NCBI RefSeq assembly: GCF_034190915.1
Contig: NW_026947544.1
Span: 3,198,001-3,262,000, forward strand
Direction: 5' to 3'
Length of the DNA: 64,000 bases
Origin: Cavia porcellus
Taxonomy: Eukaryota; Chordata; Mammalia; Rodentia; Caviidae
A program made the translations under genes and the position numbers. Under the pieces are notes generated by a model. It made no database searches, was not told the origin of the DNA, and saw only the letters and a list, made by a program, of their open reading frames with translations. Numbering within the stretch: position 1 is the stretch's first letter; each line of letters opens with the position of its first letter. Below, in pieces: positions 46,872-59,159 of this stretch.

Positions 46872-47559
46872 AATATCTGCATTCTAGGAAATGATTTAGA
46901 GTTGGTGTTACTTGACTTCTTTATCTATTTATATTGCAGAACCTCATTCTCCTACAAGAACATTAAGGCAATGGATGAACAATTTATTTTATTCTATGGA
47001 AATGTGATTGTTGCTAAATCAACTAGTATATTTACCCCAGTGATATGTAGAACAAATGGCAAAAATAGTGATTATGAGAAGAAACAGAGCATGTCAGGTT
47101 TTTGGAAATGACTCAGCTGTTATTATACTATCACTAGATTATCAACATTGAAAAATTTTGCTCCAAACTGCCCTACTCTAGCAGGAAACATTTGCTCAAT
47201 TCCTAGGGACAATAGATAATTGCTCTCTATATGTCCTTCTCTTGCAATTCTTCCTTTGCACTTTTGTTATTCATTCAAAGTTCATTCATTTCCAGCCATT
47301 GAGAGGGGTTCTTATTTATCTTACAAATGGTTCTGCTGAAGGGAAAACAGTGACTTGGGGCTGCTCATCCTGGCAGTTTTTCTCTATGAAGAAAGAATGG
47401 GTATAGCATTTAGAGATCAAGGCTAACCTATACATTTCAGGAAAATTTGCAGACCAATCTCTTTTTGTGTTAAGTGAGTCCTCTTACACAATATATCTAG
47501 CCTGATGGCACTTCTAGCTGTTTCATCATTTAGCCTACATTGTTATCATTGTTTTTAAA
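46872..47559 (+). pseudogene. pol: ERV-B RNase H region
   Basis: Pol continues after the solo LTR. A frame near 47310-47350 reads LTNGSAEGK, resembling the betaretroviral RNase H start (TDGS-type, first Asp lost). The open piece ending at 47111 lies in the RT-RNase H connection but is diverged. Confidence 0.6.
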
Positions 47560-47572
47560 ATTACAGAAATCT
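47560..47572. repeat. TSD of L1-D, 5' copy
   Basis: 'attacagaaatct' against 'attgcagaaacct' at 53608-53620 (11 of 13 match). Confidence 0.75.
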
Positions 47573-48559
47573 AGGAACTGCCCCTTGGCTGGGAACACCT
47601 GAGCCTCTCCAAGCATGACCTACACACCATGTACTGCTGCTGCTGGGCCCACCCTTCAGCAAGGAACAGCTGGGATATTGTGTCAGGTCTGGGTCCCTTT
47701 GAATGCCACAACTGGGACTAACCCACACCCAGGAACACCTGAGATTCCCGTGGCTTGCCTGACCCACCTCAGACTGATGCCAATCCATCCCATGGTCCTG
47801 CATGTGTGGCATGCCCCTGACTGCTGCACAGGCCCATCCCTTGGGCCTCCTGGACCTACTGTTACAGTTGATCTTTGGACTTAACTCCTTCTTCCAGAAC
47901 CATGGACTACAGTGGATGACCATGCTGGCTGGAATGCTTCACCCAAACAGAAGACTTCAGCAGGCTCCAGTCAGTGTGATGACTGTGGCCCTAAAATAAA
48001 GGTTTGCAGTGGGAGCAGAACTGAAATAAGTGAGAAGGGAAACTCTCTCCAACTGTAAGACCTTGACAAACCTGGCAAGAGAGTGGGTAATCCTGTCCTA
48101 AGAGGATATCTCCACAAAGAACATCAGAAAAGTTGAAGAGTCTGCCAATAAGACTCCCACCCCAACTTGGAGAATATTACACCCCAGTGACACAAAAGTG
48201 CCTTACTGACAAAAACACGATAGACAGAGATGTCTGGTGACTGCAACAACCTGAAGACAGCAACAGCAGAAAGAAAAGAGTTGACCTATGTCAATACTTC
48301 TAGGCTACTTAGCCCAGAAAAAATATTGGACTCATCCAAAAGGACCTGTAGGAGGAATTCATGTCTCTCCACTTCACTGCGGTACCCAGCAATTGGAAAA
48401 ACATTAAACACAGAGTAGGACCCCAAAATTCACACTACAGACAATTGAGCCCTTAGGGATTGAAAGAAAAAATATTTACCCAAAAGCTGAAAATGACTAA
48501 ACAAAAAAGCAATATGTAATCTCAAACATCCAGTCCATCAGGAGCAAGTACAGGGGACC

Positions 48560-49550
48560 TTGAAATAGAGGACTTTAAAAGTCATACACCAGGAATCTCT
48601 GAAAAGATATCAAATCAAACGAAGTAACGAAAAAAATCCATGATGCTATAGAGAAAATAAAATTAGAAATTATGTGCTATGTAACACAGAAATAACAACC
48701 TTAGTAAAAGAGTTGCTCAACATAGCTAGAGGAGAAATGGATTTTAAAAAAATTAGAGGAGCATCAGAACTTGATTGAAACTTTGATTGAACAATTGAGA
48801 AAACATGCAGAATCCATGAAACAAATTCAGACAGATGCTCAAGAAACATAAAATTCTATTGAAAGCTAGCAAAACCATTTAGATAAAGCTGAGCACAGAA
48901 TTCTAGAGCTTGAAAACAGGATCTCAGATAGCAATCACAAAAGGATAGAACTTATAAAAACAACAAAGCACCATGAAATGGCCATCTAGCAGCTTCAAAA
49001 TGACGCCAAGTCAAACAATATAAAACTAATAAGACATCAGTGAAGATGCAGGCGTGAATGCAAGTGACATAACTAAAATATTCTCAGCTCAGGCATACAG
49101 AATGGCAAACAGTGACAACCAACATAAATCTACACACAAATATAATGATTAAGATTCCAGACATACAGCATAAAAACAAAATATGAAAAGTTATTCGAGA
49201 AAGGACACAGCTCACTTATCATGGAAAGCCTTTAGAGTCAAGGCAGACTTTTCAGCACAATCCTTCAAGTAAAGATGAGCTTGGAGTGAAGTATTTCAAG
49301 CCCTAAAAGAAATTCCACCTAGACTGATGTACCCAGCAAAACTGCCTTTCACATCTAGTGGAGAAAAGAGATACATGTATGACAAAGAACAGCTGAAGAA
49401 ATTCATGTCCACAAAACCAACAATAGAAAGAGTACAGAAAGAAATGCAAGGTAGAGATAAAAGTGACCACCATCAAATGAACAAAGAACCGAATGACAAC
49501 CAGATGGGAAAAGAAATTGAACAAGGGAGAAAAGCAGGGAACCAAAAATA
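48560..49550 (+). pseudogene. L1-D ORF1 remnant
   Basis: Coiled-coil coding sequence ('gaacaattgagaaaacatgc', 'gagcacagaattctagagct') in broken frames. It is followed by the RRM part and an open piece 49327-49551 (MYPAKLPFTSSGEKRYMYDK, EQLKKF) at the C-terminal end. Confidence 0.82.
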
Positions 49551-49560
49551 GAACCACAGC

Positions 49561-52500
49561 ATGTCAATGTCAAACCAGCTTGTATCAGTGATATCCAGTG
49601 AGTCCTATTCAGCTAACATAAGAAACAGGCTGAAAGAATGGATCAAGAAGCAAAGTCAAACAATATTGTGTAGAATAAACACATCTGACTCAAAAATAGA
49701 CTTGAAGTTTAAAAATAAAAGGGTGAAAAACAGTATTTCATGCAACAGGAACCCAGAAATAAGCAGGGGTGGTTATTCTGTTTGCTGACAAAGTGAACTT
49801 CAAACGTGAAAGGATTAAAAGAGATAAAGAAGGTCACTACATACTTGTAAGTGGAATACTACAAGAGGAAGAACTGAAAATTATAAATATATATGCACCA
49901 AATACAGGAGCACCCAAATATACGAGAGGACATGAAAAGCCAACTACACAAGAACACAGTTTTGACAGGGGAACTTAACACCCACTGCCACAAAGAGATA
50001 GATCAGCTAGACAAAAAGTCAGCAAAGAAATAAGAGTACTGAATTATACCTGTGAGTGAATGGACTTAGTGGATGTTTACAGAATGTTTCAACCAACCAC
50101 AGCAGAACATACATTCTTCTCAGCTGCACATGGAATATTCTCCAAAATATACCCTATATTAACATATAAAGCATTCTTAACTAAGTGCAAGGGGAGGAAA
50201 ATTATCCCATGCATGATATCTGTTCATAGTGCACTAAAATTGAAAATCAATGACAAAACAAAATGCCAAAACGTGCCTAAATATATGGAAATTAAATAAC
50301 AAATTTCTGAATAACCAGTGGGTTACAGACGAAATAAAGAGGAAACAAAGCAATACTTACGATACAATGAAAATGCAAATGCAACAGGGCATACCCCACG
50401 GGATGAAATGAAAGCAGTCCTAAGAGGGAAATATATAGCAATACATAGTTGCATCAAGAAAATGGAATGAATGCTGATAAATAATCTAATTTGACATCTC
50501 ACTCCTCTGGAAAAGAAAGAGTAAGTCAAACCCAAAGCTTATAGGAGAGAGGACTGTAAAAATTAGAGCAGAAATTAATGCAATTGAAACTAAAAAAGAA
50601 ATATGAAAAATTAATGAATCAAAGAGGTGATTGTTTTAAGAAAATAAACAGAATTGATAAACCCCTGCCAATCTTCTCAAGAAAAAGGAAGAAAAATGTA
50701 AATCCAAGCAATAAGGACTGGAAAGAAGGAAAGTACTACACATCCCATGAAAATTGAAAAGATCATGAACAACTGTTTTGAAAATCTCTACTCACATAGG
50801 CTGGAAAAATAAAGAGGAAATGGACAGATTTCTAGGAACATATGAATTACCAAAGTTCAATCAAGAAGATATGACAGCTTTGAATAACCCAGTATCAGCT
50901 ACTGAAGTCCAAAATGAGATTTACAACTTACCAACCAAAAAGGCCCTTGTCCTGATGCATTCATGGCTGAATTCTACAAGAAATTTAGAGAAGATTTAAT
51001 GCTAGTAACATAAAATCTTCAATGAAAATACAGAGAACTCATTTGTGAAGGCATGTATCACTTTGCTACCCAAACCAGAGGAAGACCAAACTAAAAAGAG
51101 AACTATAGACCAATCTCACTAATGAACATTGATGCAAAGACTCTCAATAAAATACTGGAAAATGGAATGCAGCAAGTCACACAAAAGATTATACACCACA
51201 ATTGAGTGGGATTTATTCCAGGAATGCAGGCATGGCTCAATATACACAAATCAATAAATGTATACACCACACCTACAGAGCCAAATAAAAATCACATGAT
51301 CTTCTCAGTAGAGGGAAATAAAGCTTTTGACAAAGCCCAACACTATTCATGATAAAATCCCTACAGGAACTCAGCACAGATGGTATGTACCTCGATCTCA
51401 TAAAAGCTATCTATGACAAAACAACAGTCAAAATTATACTAAATGGACATAACCTAAAAGCTTTCCATCTAAAATCAGAAACAAGACAAGGATGTTCACT
51501 ATCTCCACTCCTATTCAATGTAGTTCTGGAAACACTAGCCAGAGCAATCAGACAAGAGAGATACTGAAAGAAATAAAGATAGGAAAAGAAGAACTTAAAT
51601 CACCACTATTTGCAGATAACATAATACTCTACATAGAAGACCCAAAAAACTCCATTAAAATACAAATTCAGCAGTGGAGCTGGATATCAAGCCAGTGACC
51701 AAAATTCAATAGCATTCCTATGCACAAACAAACAACTGAAGGAGAAATTATAAGTGTTGCCCTTCACTATAGCATCTAAAAAAATGAAATACTTAGGAAT
51801 CAAACTAAGAACATAAAAGACCTATATGTTGAAAATTATGGTATACTTAAAAAAATGAGTTTAAAGAGAATATTAGAACAGGGAAAAATGTTCATGACTT
51901 TTGGCTAGAAAAAAAAAACAACATTGTAAATATCATGATACTCCCCAAACTGTTATATAGGCATAATACAATTCCAATCAAAATACCACAAATATACCTC
52001 ACAGACCTAGAAAAAGCACTCATAAAATTCATATGGAAACAGAAGAAACCTAGAATAGCAAAGACCAATCTGGGTGACAAAGGCAAGGCAGGACGCATCT
52101 CAGTTCCAGACTTGAGACTATACTACAAAGCCATAGTGATAAAATCAGCATGGTACTGGCAAAGAAATAGACTTGATGATCAATAGAACAGATTAGAAGA
52201 TGAAAACACTCCTACCATGATACTCAGCCACCTGATATTTGACAAAGGGGTTAAACATGTTCAGTGGAAGGATAGCCTTTTTCATAAATGGTGTTGGAAA
52301 AATTGGCTTTCCATGCGGTGAAGACTGAAAATAGACCCATGCCTATCACCATACACTAACCTAAAGTTAAAATGGACCAAGGATCTAAATATTAAAACAG
52401 AAACACTAAATGTACTGGAGGACAAGGAAGGTAAAAATCTTGGAGACGTGTGGGTAGGGAGAGAATTCATGAATAAAAGGCAAATCTCACAGGCACTAAT

Positions 52501-53225
52501 GCAAAGAATCAAAAACTGGGATCTCATTACTAAAAAGTTTTGGCACTTCAAAAGAAATCACCAACAGAGTGAAAAGAAAACCCACCTACTCCGATAAGAA
52601 TTGTAGTGCACAACTGAAAAATGTCAATTCCCCCACATTCAAAGACCCTCTCCAAAAATGGGCATCGGAGATGAACACACAGTTCTCAATGATGATATAC
52701 AAATGTCAGATAAATATTTGAAGAAATGTTCATCACTGGTCATTTGAGAAATGCAAGTTACAACAGCATTGAGATTTCATCTCAACCCCGGAAAGAATAT
52801 CTGCCATCAAGGAAAGCAACTGTAATAAATGTTGGCAAGAGAAAAATGACCACTTCTCTACAGTTGATGGCGGTGAAAATTGGTGCAACCACTATGGAAA
52901 TCAGTATGATGATTCCTCAAAGTACTAGGATTGGAAGTTCCATTCAAACCAGCTATTCCTCTCCTGGGTATTTGCCAGAAAATTGAAATGTCATGTCACA
53001 TTGATAAATGGGCACCCATCTTCACAGCAGCACAGTATGTGATAGCTAAATCTTGGAAACAACCAAAATGCCCATCAACTGCAGAGTGGATGAAAAAATG
53101 GTATTTTCATACAATCGAATACTCTTCATCCAGAAAGAGGATTATCTTGAGGCCATTATAGGTAAATGGAAGCAACTTGAGAATTTCTTTATTAGTGAAA
53201 TAAACAAGACTCGTGTTAGTAAATA
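49561..53225 (+). pseudogene. L1-D ORF2 remnant
   Basis: Endonuclease pieces at 49769-49978 (ILFADKVNFKRERIKRDKEG) and 50060-50299 (FFSAAHGIFSKIYPI). RT at 51349-51567 ([15 protein letters not shown]) and 51492-51698, where the catalytic box reads FADNIILYIEDP (second Asp lost). A later piece is 51935-52186 (KFIWKQKKPRIAKTNL), and the C-terminal end is near 53160. Degenerate throughout. Confidence 0.87.
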
Positions 53226-53607
53226 ACACATTGTCACTCTAGTGTTAATGATAATAAGAATTGGCTGAATAATGGGATCAAAATATATAATAGATATCAT
53301 AAAATTGAAAGGGAAGGAAAGTGCTCTAAAGGATACAATGGTATGTAGTCAGTAAGATAGAGGATCATATTACTAAATGTATTAGGTCATTGAACAGAAG
53401 TGATTATTCTGTCAATGTTTGAATGTGTAGCCAATTTTTATGCTTTGATTTTGTAACTTTAATAACTACTAAGATGACAATATGTAGTGCAACAACTAGC
53501 AATTTTATGATGTTAATTTTTTGAATTCTGTATTCTATTTTTTTCTATTTTGTTTTTAGATTTTCTTTTCTTTCTTTACATAAAGTGAAATATTAAAAAT
53601 AAAATAA

Positions 53608-53620
53608 ATTGCAGAAACCT
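53608..53620. repeat. TSD of L1-D, 3' copy
   Basis: 'attgcagaaacct' after the L1 A-rich tail; ERV-B pol resumes. Confidence 0.75.
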
Positions 53621-54007
53621 ACACTTTAGCAGAGATGATTCATGCTTAACATTTGTACTACAGCCCATTCTAATCTCCCAGATCTACTATAGATCACTCC
53701 ACATCTGTTTTGGAGGAGATAACAATAACTCAGGTTCAGATAGGCCATAATAAGAGCTTTTCTTCTTTGTGTGACAAGGCTAAACAAATTTCTAAAGATT
53801 TTTAGTCCTGTATCACAGTCTGCCGGTAGATGTCCAGTAGATGGTTTTATAGAAATATAACTCTATCCAAAAATGTGGAAGCCTTCTTCACTCAGTGAAG
53901 ACTGAAGCTCTTTTTTCCATATTTGCACCTTCCCTTCCATTCGAGCGGCTATTACACCATGGTAAATTTACCAAATGGAGATCATTCATCTATCTCATGC
54001 TTGTAAT
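53621..54007 (+). pseudogene. pol: ERV-B pol, probable RNase H end/integrase zinc region
   Basis: A frame near 53770-53850 reads AKQISKDF, stop, SCITVC, which resembles the end of the integrase HHCC zinc-binding domain. Order (after RNase H) supports it. It is heavily broken, so the assignment is tentative. Confidence 0.4.
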
Positions 54008-54012
54008 CATTC
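54008..54012. repeat. 5-base TSD of ERV-C, left
   Basis: 'cattc', matching 58424-58428. Confidence 0.8.
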
Positions 54013-54355
54013 TGAAAGAGTTTTGGCCCAGACAGTACGCTGTAGCTGTAAACCCTCAGGCAGAAGCAAGGAGCTGCATCTCCCCCACCCCAATGGTGCC
54101 AAAAGAATACCAATTTACCTATGGTGCCAAAAGAATACCAGTGGGCTACTTGTGCATGCCTAATGCCCCTCAGGCTCCACTCCCAACCCATATGCCTCCA
54201 CTCCACGTGTTCCACGGAGAGATCACAAACTGTGGGGGGAGATTCCATGCCCCAGGGGATTGGGCGTGTCTCTCCCCACATTCTCAAAATAAAGGTCATT
54301 TATATTTCATACTTCTTATCTTTTCAGCCACTGCCAGTCCCCCGCAGTTCTATCA
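54013..54355 (+). repeat. ERV-C 5' LTR
   Basis: TGAAAGAGTTTTGGCCCA ... CTATCA, with 'aaaataaagg' as poly(A) signal near 54285. The body matches 58085-58423 over the whole length ('ctccac.tgttccacggaga'). An 'accaatttacctatggtgcc' stretch is duplicated in this copy only. Confidence 0.9.
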
Positions 54356-54567
54356 TATGATTCCCTTACCAGGAATGGCAGACGAGAGACTCCTGGGGCT
54401 TTCCCAGTTCGAGTCTCCTGTCATTCAGGACCAGGACTGGACTACATCTTGCATTAATTCTTCACTTCTACACTCAGGAGCTATAAACTTGTCGATGCTC
54501 TCTCGCAAACAACACTGACCCAATTTACCACAGGTGAGCAACCCCCAGAGATTGCTGCTGGGCCAGG

Positions 54568-54764
54568 CCCAAGGCAGGTTTTCTCCCCCTTTTCATAGGT
54601 TCATGTGACACTCTTGCATCCTTAGATAGCCCAAGGTAGTCTTTTTGGGCCAGCCTGTGTCCACACTGGGAGATTCTCATGTCCTTTGGGTTCAGAGAGC
54701 CCAAGCCAGAGTTTTCCTGGGCCAGCCCATCTCCACACTGAGAGACTCTCACGTCCTTCAGAGC
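54568..54764. repeat. ERV-C leader tandem repeat (3 units of 62-70 bases)
   Basis: Units start 'cccaaggcag', 'cccaaggtag' and 'cccaagccag' at 54568, 54630 and 54700. Units 2 and 3 also share 'tgggccagcc' and 'tccacactg.gaga'. Confidence 0.75.
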
Positions 54765-55069
54765 TTTTAAAGTTTTCATGGGCAGATCTGTTACTAAACC
54801 CACGTGAAATCGACTCATATATCGGTGGCGGCAAATTATTACGAGCCTTGAAACCATATAATACCGATCGGTCTAGAGTAAAAAGTGATGACTTACACTT
54901 AATAGACCATGGTCTGTTGCCTCATCTGGCTATATCTCTGGGGGCCAGACCTCACACCAGATTTTATCTTGGGGACCACTTCCTGTCCCCCTCTCAAAAA
55001 AACCCTACCTACTTATAGCTTATCACACTGACGACAAGTTTGCAAAACTCTCTATCTTTAAGCCTTTAT

Positions 55070-55660
55070 TTTGAGTATGTGTGTCCTTTCCTGCCAGCGT
55101 CCCTTTGTTTCAGTGCCGCTTTTCCTCCCCCTGCCATGTGGCAACGCATTCCCCACTGGAATGGGGGAGGTACGCCCAAACAGTGTTGAGAGATACTGCT
55201 GCTTTAAGCTTTCACGCCGCACCCCAACTCTGTGCGGTATGTCGCCTCTCATGCGGCACTCCAGGTCCACATGGGGGTCGGCTCTAATGTTGCACCCTAA
55301 TCCACGCACCCTGTGGGCAGTTCCAGCTCCACATGGCAGCTCAGCTCCGAGTCAGTCTGGATACCTCCGGGAGCAGCCCCAGCTTCACACCGTGTCCCAA
55401 TCCCGCCCTCCCATGCACCACCACCAATGATGCCACTGCCGCCGCCACAGCCACTCTGCATGCATTTTGGGGGGCAGCCCCAGCCAGCCCCATGCACTAT
55501 GTCCTGGCGCTCACCCCACCCTCACTCTGCGTGCACTGCCCTCACCCTGGGCATGCCCCGCCCAGCCTCAGAGTTCCATTCTGCCTTATGCACTGGGCCT
55601 CTCCCAAACACAAGCACCACTTTAAACCACAAACACAGATAAACAGCAACTCGGTGGCTC
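55070..55660 (+). pseudogene. gag: ERV-C gag region (GC-rich, unassigned detail)
   Basis: A proline/alanine-rich GC-rich stretch between the leader and the zinc knuckle, where gag matrix/p12-type sequence is expected. Overlapping open frames on both strands reflect composition, and no specific matrix motif is readable. Confidence 0.4.
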
Positions 55661-56496
55661 TGCTCAGAGATGCTATTTTTTACATTCTCAAACCATTTAA
55701 TCAAGGTTAAATCAGCTGGCGGTAGAAAAGACTTTGGCTGATAAATGGGAAAGTGGCCACCTGGTAATTTTATCAGCCTTGTTTATCAATTAAAGCCTTC
55801 ATTAATCTCCATAGTGTTATATGAGATACCTAAACTAAAGTGCATATGACTAGGACACTTCATAGTTGCTGATCTGATGCTGTATTCGTGTCTTCAGATA
55901 TAAAGTTCAGATTGTTTCTGCTGCCTTTTTTGTGTTCCATCCATGAAAAGTGTTTTCTTTCAGATCCAGATATACACTTAAAAATGTACAATCTAGATGT
56001 TTAACAACTAAAATTAAAAATATTATAAATTCCTTTTGCTAAGAACCACTAGCTCTTTTCCAAGACAAAGGTTATATGATACATGCAAAACAACAAAACT
56101 GACACTGTGGCAGAAGCCAAACTTAAACCTTTCCCAGCCTATCTGCCTCCCCTGGCTCAGCCCTCCACCAAGCCATAATTATACTCAACTGATATTAAAT
56201 AACACCATAGCTTATTTCTCTCCTAAATAAAAAGCTAAAAATTAATAAAACAAGCCATCCTCTAAAACTCAGGTGGCACTAGACATTGTAATAACATAAA
56301 GAGATACTTATATATATGACATAAATGACATGTAAGTTCCTAAAATTCTCTGGACCTGTCATAAATACCCTGTTGATTATATTTGACTCCTGCATACTTA
56401 CTTAATATTACAGATACCTTCTACTCTAGTCCAAATCCCAAACGAAAAGGCAAAACTTGACCTTCAAACCTCATAGAGACCTTAATATGGCTTTTC

Positions 56497-56715
56497 ATGT
56501 TTTCAACAACAGAGATAACAATAATACTTGTGACACTTGGAGTTCTGAGACAGGTAAACCGGCACAAGGTGGAGCTTGGGCCCCCCCATGGACTATGCCT
56601 CAAATGCAGTGGAAGACATTGGGCAAGAGAGTGCCCCATCATGGCGTTCCTTTGCAACCTTACCCCAGGGCTACCAGACTGTCCTAGCCACCAGAGAGTG
56701 GGTAAGCCGTCCTAA
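56497..56715 (+). pseudogene. gag: ERV-C nucleocapsid zinc-knuckle remnant
   Basis: The frame reads GLCLKCSGRHWARECP. This resembles the single CCHC zinc knuckle of gammaretroviral nucleocapsid, but spacing between the second Cys and His is three residues and not four, so one codon is missing. Confidence 0.7.
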
Positions 56716-56793
56716 CTTCTAGCCCTTACAGGAAATGCCAACACTGCCAGATTCATCACCAACAGATCTGCTCAAACTTGCTGCTAAAGACTG

Positions 56794-57156
56794 ATGGGGC
56801 TCAGGGCCAACAGCAGCCCCCTTTATGGGTGTCTGTCCCAGAGTCCAACTCCCACTAAGTCTCAGGTAGACATTATCTATATTTGTGGACATAGAGGCCA
56901 TATATACAGAGTTCTTCCTGGCCACTATAATAAGTCCTCAAACTCTAGGGGTATTAAAGGTCAACCTATGCCACTTACAAACAGGCCTTATTTTGTGCAG
57001 GTCCCAGACTGCTTCCCAATCCACTCAGTGGTGCCAAATCTTCCCTCCACCACTCACTCTTCAGTCCTAAATCTTAAAAATGCTTTTTATTCCCTTGTGT
57101 TTATACAGGCTGACCCAGACACTGAGGCCTCAACAGCTTACATCTGCTATTGCTAG
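56794..57156 (+). pseudogene. pol: ERV-C protease joined to RT
   Basis: This open piece runs from protease-like sequence (ICGHRGHIYRVLPG, where the DTGA active site has decayed; then GIKGQPMPL) through RPYFVQVPDCFPIHSVVPN into LNLKNAFYSLVF, which fits the RT DLKDAFF box. The RT fingers part between protease and this box is shortened. Most of the rest of pol is deleted downstream. Confidence 0.65.
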
Positions 57157-57394
57157 TAGACCTCTCCTCAGTGATATAAAACCACCTCCCTCCTTTCCTA
57201 TTCACCAATTTCTCAGACAACCCTGGTCAAGGCTGACAGATAAATTTTGTCTTCTCATTTTGTTTATACTTTTTCAGGATACATAAAAGCCTTTTGCACA
57301 ACAAGGGAGTCTGCTGACATTCTTGCTTAAGTCCTATTACAGCAAATCATTCCAAGGACTACAACCAGGTTACTGTGATCCATACCTGATATTC

Positions 57395-57500
57395 TTGGCA
57401 ACCTCAACAATGATCAAAGTTGCTAGACTGCCATCTTGGTTTCACATCACTCAGGCTAAGCGGCTCCCTCCCCACCCTAAATCTGATCATTCTGAGTGGT
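57395..57500 (+). pseudogene. pol: ERV-C integrase C-terminal end
   Basis: In the piece 57323-57697, TMIKVARLPSWFHITQAKRL fits the conserved gammaretroviral integrase C-terminal beta domain (V-x-G-x-x-x-W-x-H-x-x-x-V/A-K). Confidence 0.65.
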
Positions 57501-57697
57501 CATCTCATCTTCTGTCACCCACCCATCTCCCTTTCATGAAGGCCTCACAGCCACAACTCTCAGGCTGTCATGTTTTGTTATCCAATTTGGTTTCTAATTT
57601 CTTATCCTTTTTACAGCAGGACTTTCAACAGTATTTCCTAAAGACTCCCATGTCATGCATACCCTCTCAACTTTTACCCTTTCAAATAGGGGAGTAA

Positions 57698-58084
57698 TCA
57701 GCTCTCATAAACTTCACTCCTCATCACCCCACATTTATTTTTCAGAATTCTACCTTACTGTGGCAATGATTCTACCTCAACATGGTCCTGATAAAATGAC
57801 ATACCTAAACCAAAGGCTCCTTTCATTTTATCTCATCTGGGTCCTTAAATATGATAGCACCATGCCTCCTCATAACATCTTGTCTCTTTGTTTTTCCAGT
57901 CTAACATATGTGCATTCACCAGTGAAGTTGTCCTGGCTAAAACACCTGGCACCAGTTTCTACCTGGGTTTCAACTGTCATCCTGTCAACTCCTCTAGACC
58001 TCAATACAGAGCTCCCTCACAGCAGGAAGCAGTAAAGAAAGAAATCTTTGCTCCTTTTCATAATAATAATCAGAAGATGGGATA
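57698..58084 (+). other. ERV-C 3' internal region with purine tract
   Basis: Env, if ever present, is not recognisable. A purine-rich run (about 58066-58082, 'cagaagatgggata') precedes the 3' LTR and could be the polypurine tract. Confidence 0.4.
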
Positions 58085-58423
58085 TGAAAGAGTTTTGGCC
58101 CAGATAGGACACTGTAGCTGGTAAAGCCTCAGGCAGAACCAAGGAGCTCTATTTCCCCCACCACTAGGAACCTACCTATGGCACCAACAGAATACCAATG
58201 GGCTACCTGTGCATCCCTAGTGCCCCTCAGGCACCACCCCCAAGCTAAGCTACATGTATGCCTCCACTCCATGTGTTCCACGGAGAGATCGCTGATCCCA
58301 GGGTGGGGGGATGCTGTGCCCCAGGGAATCAGGATGTCTCTCCCCACATTCTCAAAATAAAGGTCATTTACATTTCATACTTCTTATCTTTGCAGCCGCT
58401 GCCAGGCCCCCACAGGACTATCA
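58085..58423 (+). repeat. ERV-C 3' LTR
   Basis: TGAAAGAGTTTTGGCCCA ... CTATCA, 339 bases, direct repeat of 54013-54355 with scattered differences. Confidence 0.9.
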
Positions 58424-58428
58424 CATTC
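58424..58428. repeat. 5-base TSD of ERV-C, right
   Basis: 'cattc', matching 54008-54012. Confidence 0.8.
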
Positions 58429-58860
58429 ATTGACAAATATAAATAGGATAAAGAGAAGTAAACACCTCTAACATGGGAATTATACTTCTTTATGGGTGGT
58501 CTGCTAGCTCAAGCATATATCTTCAAGACAGATATAGTGTGTCATAGGTCTGAGATATAGTGTGACATGGGTCTGAGATGTTCTAGACTCTTGACTATTT
58601 CAAGAAAAAAATACAAGAATACTCCTGATGGAATAGGAATATACCTTTATTTTATTTAATAGTGAAGGTTACTCCAAGAGTGTAGCTTCATTGCAGGAGA
58701 AATGAATGTCACACTTGGAGAAGGTAGTATTGGAATGCAGAACAATAAGCCAAACAAATAAAACAAGCTTTTGGGAATTAACAGATGTTTACTATTATCC
58801 AAGTGCCTCTTAATTTAGAAATATAGCTCAGTGACTCAGCAGGGAGCCAGAATCCTACCT
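58429..58860. other. Unassigned sequence
   Basis: It should continue the ERV-B target but is not readable as pol or env. A 24-base tandem duplication ('gatatagtgtg.cat.ggtctga') lies at about 58535-58580. Confidence 0.35.
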
Positions 58861-59150
58861 TGGTAAACATCCTCAGCTTATGTGAGATGAAGCAGGGAGA
58901 TCTTGTGAATACTACCCTCACCCTGGGGAGGGGCACATCTATGTACAATATAAAGATGGAAAAGTACTTCTTTGCTGTTTAGGGGTGGCATGCTGCTTTT
59001 GCTACCTTGAAGTAGTGGTGCCACGCCACCCTGCCTTGGAAGCATCTGATAATGGACTGAAACTGCCACAAAGTGAGCTAAATAAGCCTCCTTTCTTTAA
59101 TTTGGGTGTCAGTCCTTTCATCTGTGGAACACGAGAAAAGTAATGAAGAC
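58861..59150 (+). mobile_element. MaLR-like LTR fragment
   Basis: 'gagctaaataagcctccttt' followed by 'tttggg.gtcagtcctttc' and 'cacgagaaaag' fits the 3' end of mammalian MaLR-type LTRs, which carry AATAAA-like signals there. The 5' part is weaker. Confidence 0.45.
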
Positions 59151-59159
59151 AGGTATATG

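Larger units (their letters stand above)
47573..53607 (+). mobile_element. L1-D, full-length decayed L1 (plus strand)
   Basis: GC-rich 5' UTR at 47573-48100, leader to about 48.55 kb, ORF1 at about 48.56-49.55 kb, ORF2 at about 49.56-53.22 kb, and a 3' UTR ending 'aaatattaaaaataaaat'. Many frame breaks are present. Inserted in ERV-B pol with a 13-base imperfect TSD. Confidence 0.9.
54013..58423 (+). mobile_element. ERV-C, class I (gammaretrovirus-like) provirus with both LTRs
   Basis: A 4.4-kb provirus inside ERV-B between 5-base TSDs. LTRs of 343 and 339 bases are in direct orientation. The internal region has a leader with tandem repeats, a GC-rich gag, a nucleocapsid zinc-knuckle remnant, protease joined to RT, the integrase C-terminal end, and a short 3' region. 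Most of RT, RNase H, integrase and env are deleted. All frames are broken. Confidence 0.85.

Noticed and set aside
53895..54518. 207-codon plus-strand frame that looks like a gene
   Set aside because: It crosses from ERV-B into the ERV-C 5' LTR and leader, so it is an accidental frame over an insertion boundary.
55081..55710. Several overlapping Pro/Ala/Cys-rich frames on both strands
   Set aside because: GC-rich composition keeps all frames open; no conserved domain is seen and the position fits the decayed gag of ERV-C.
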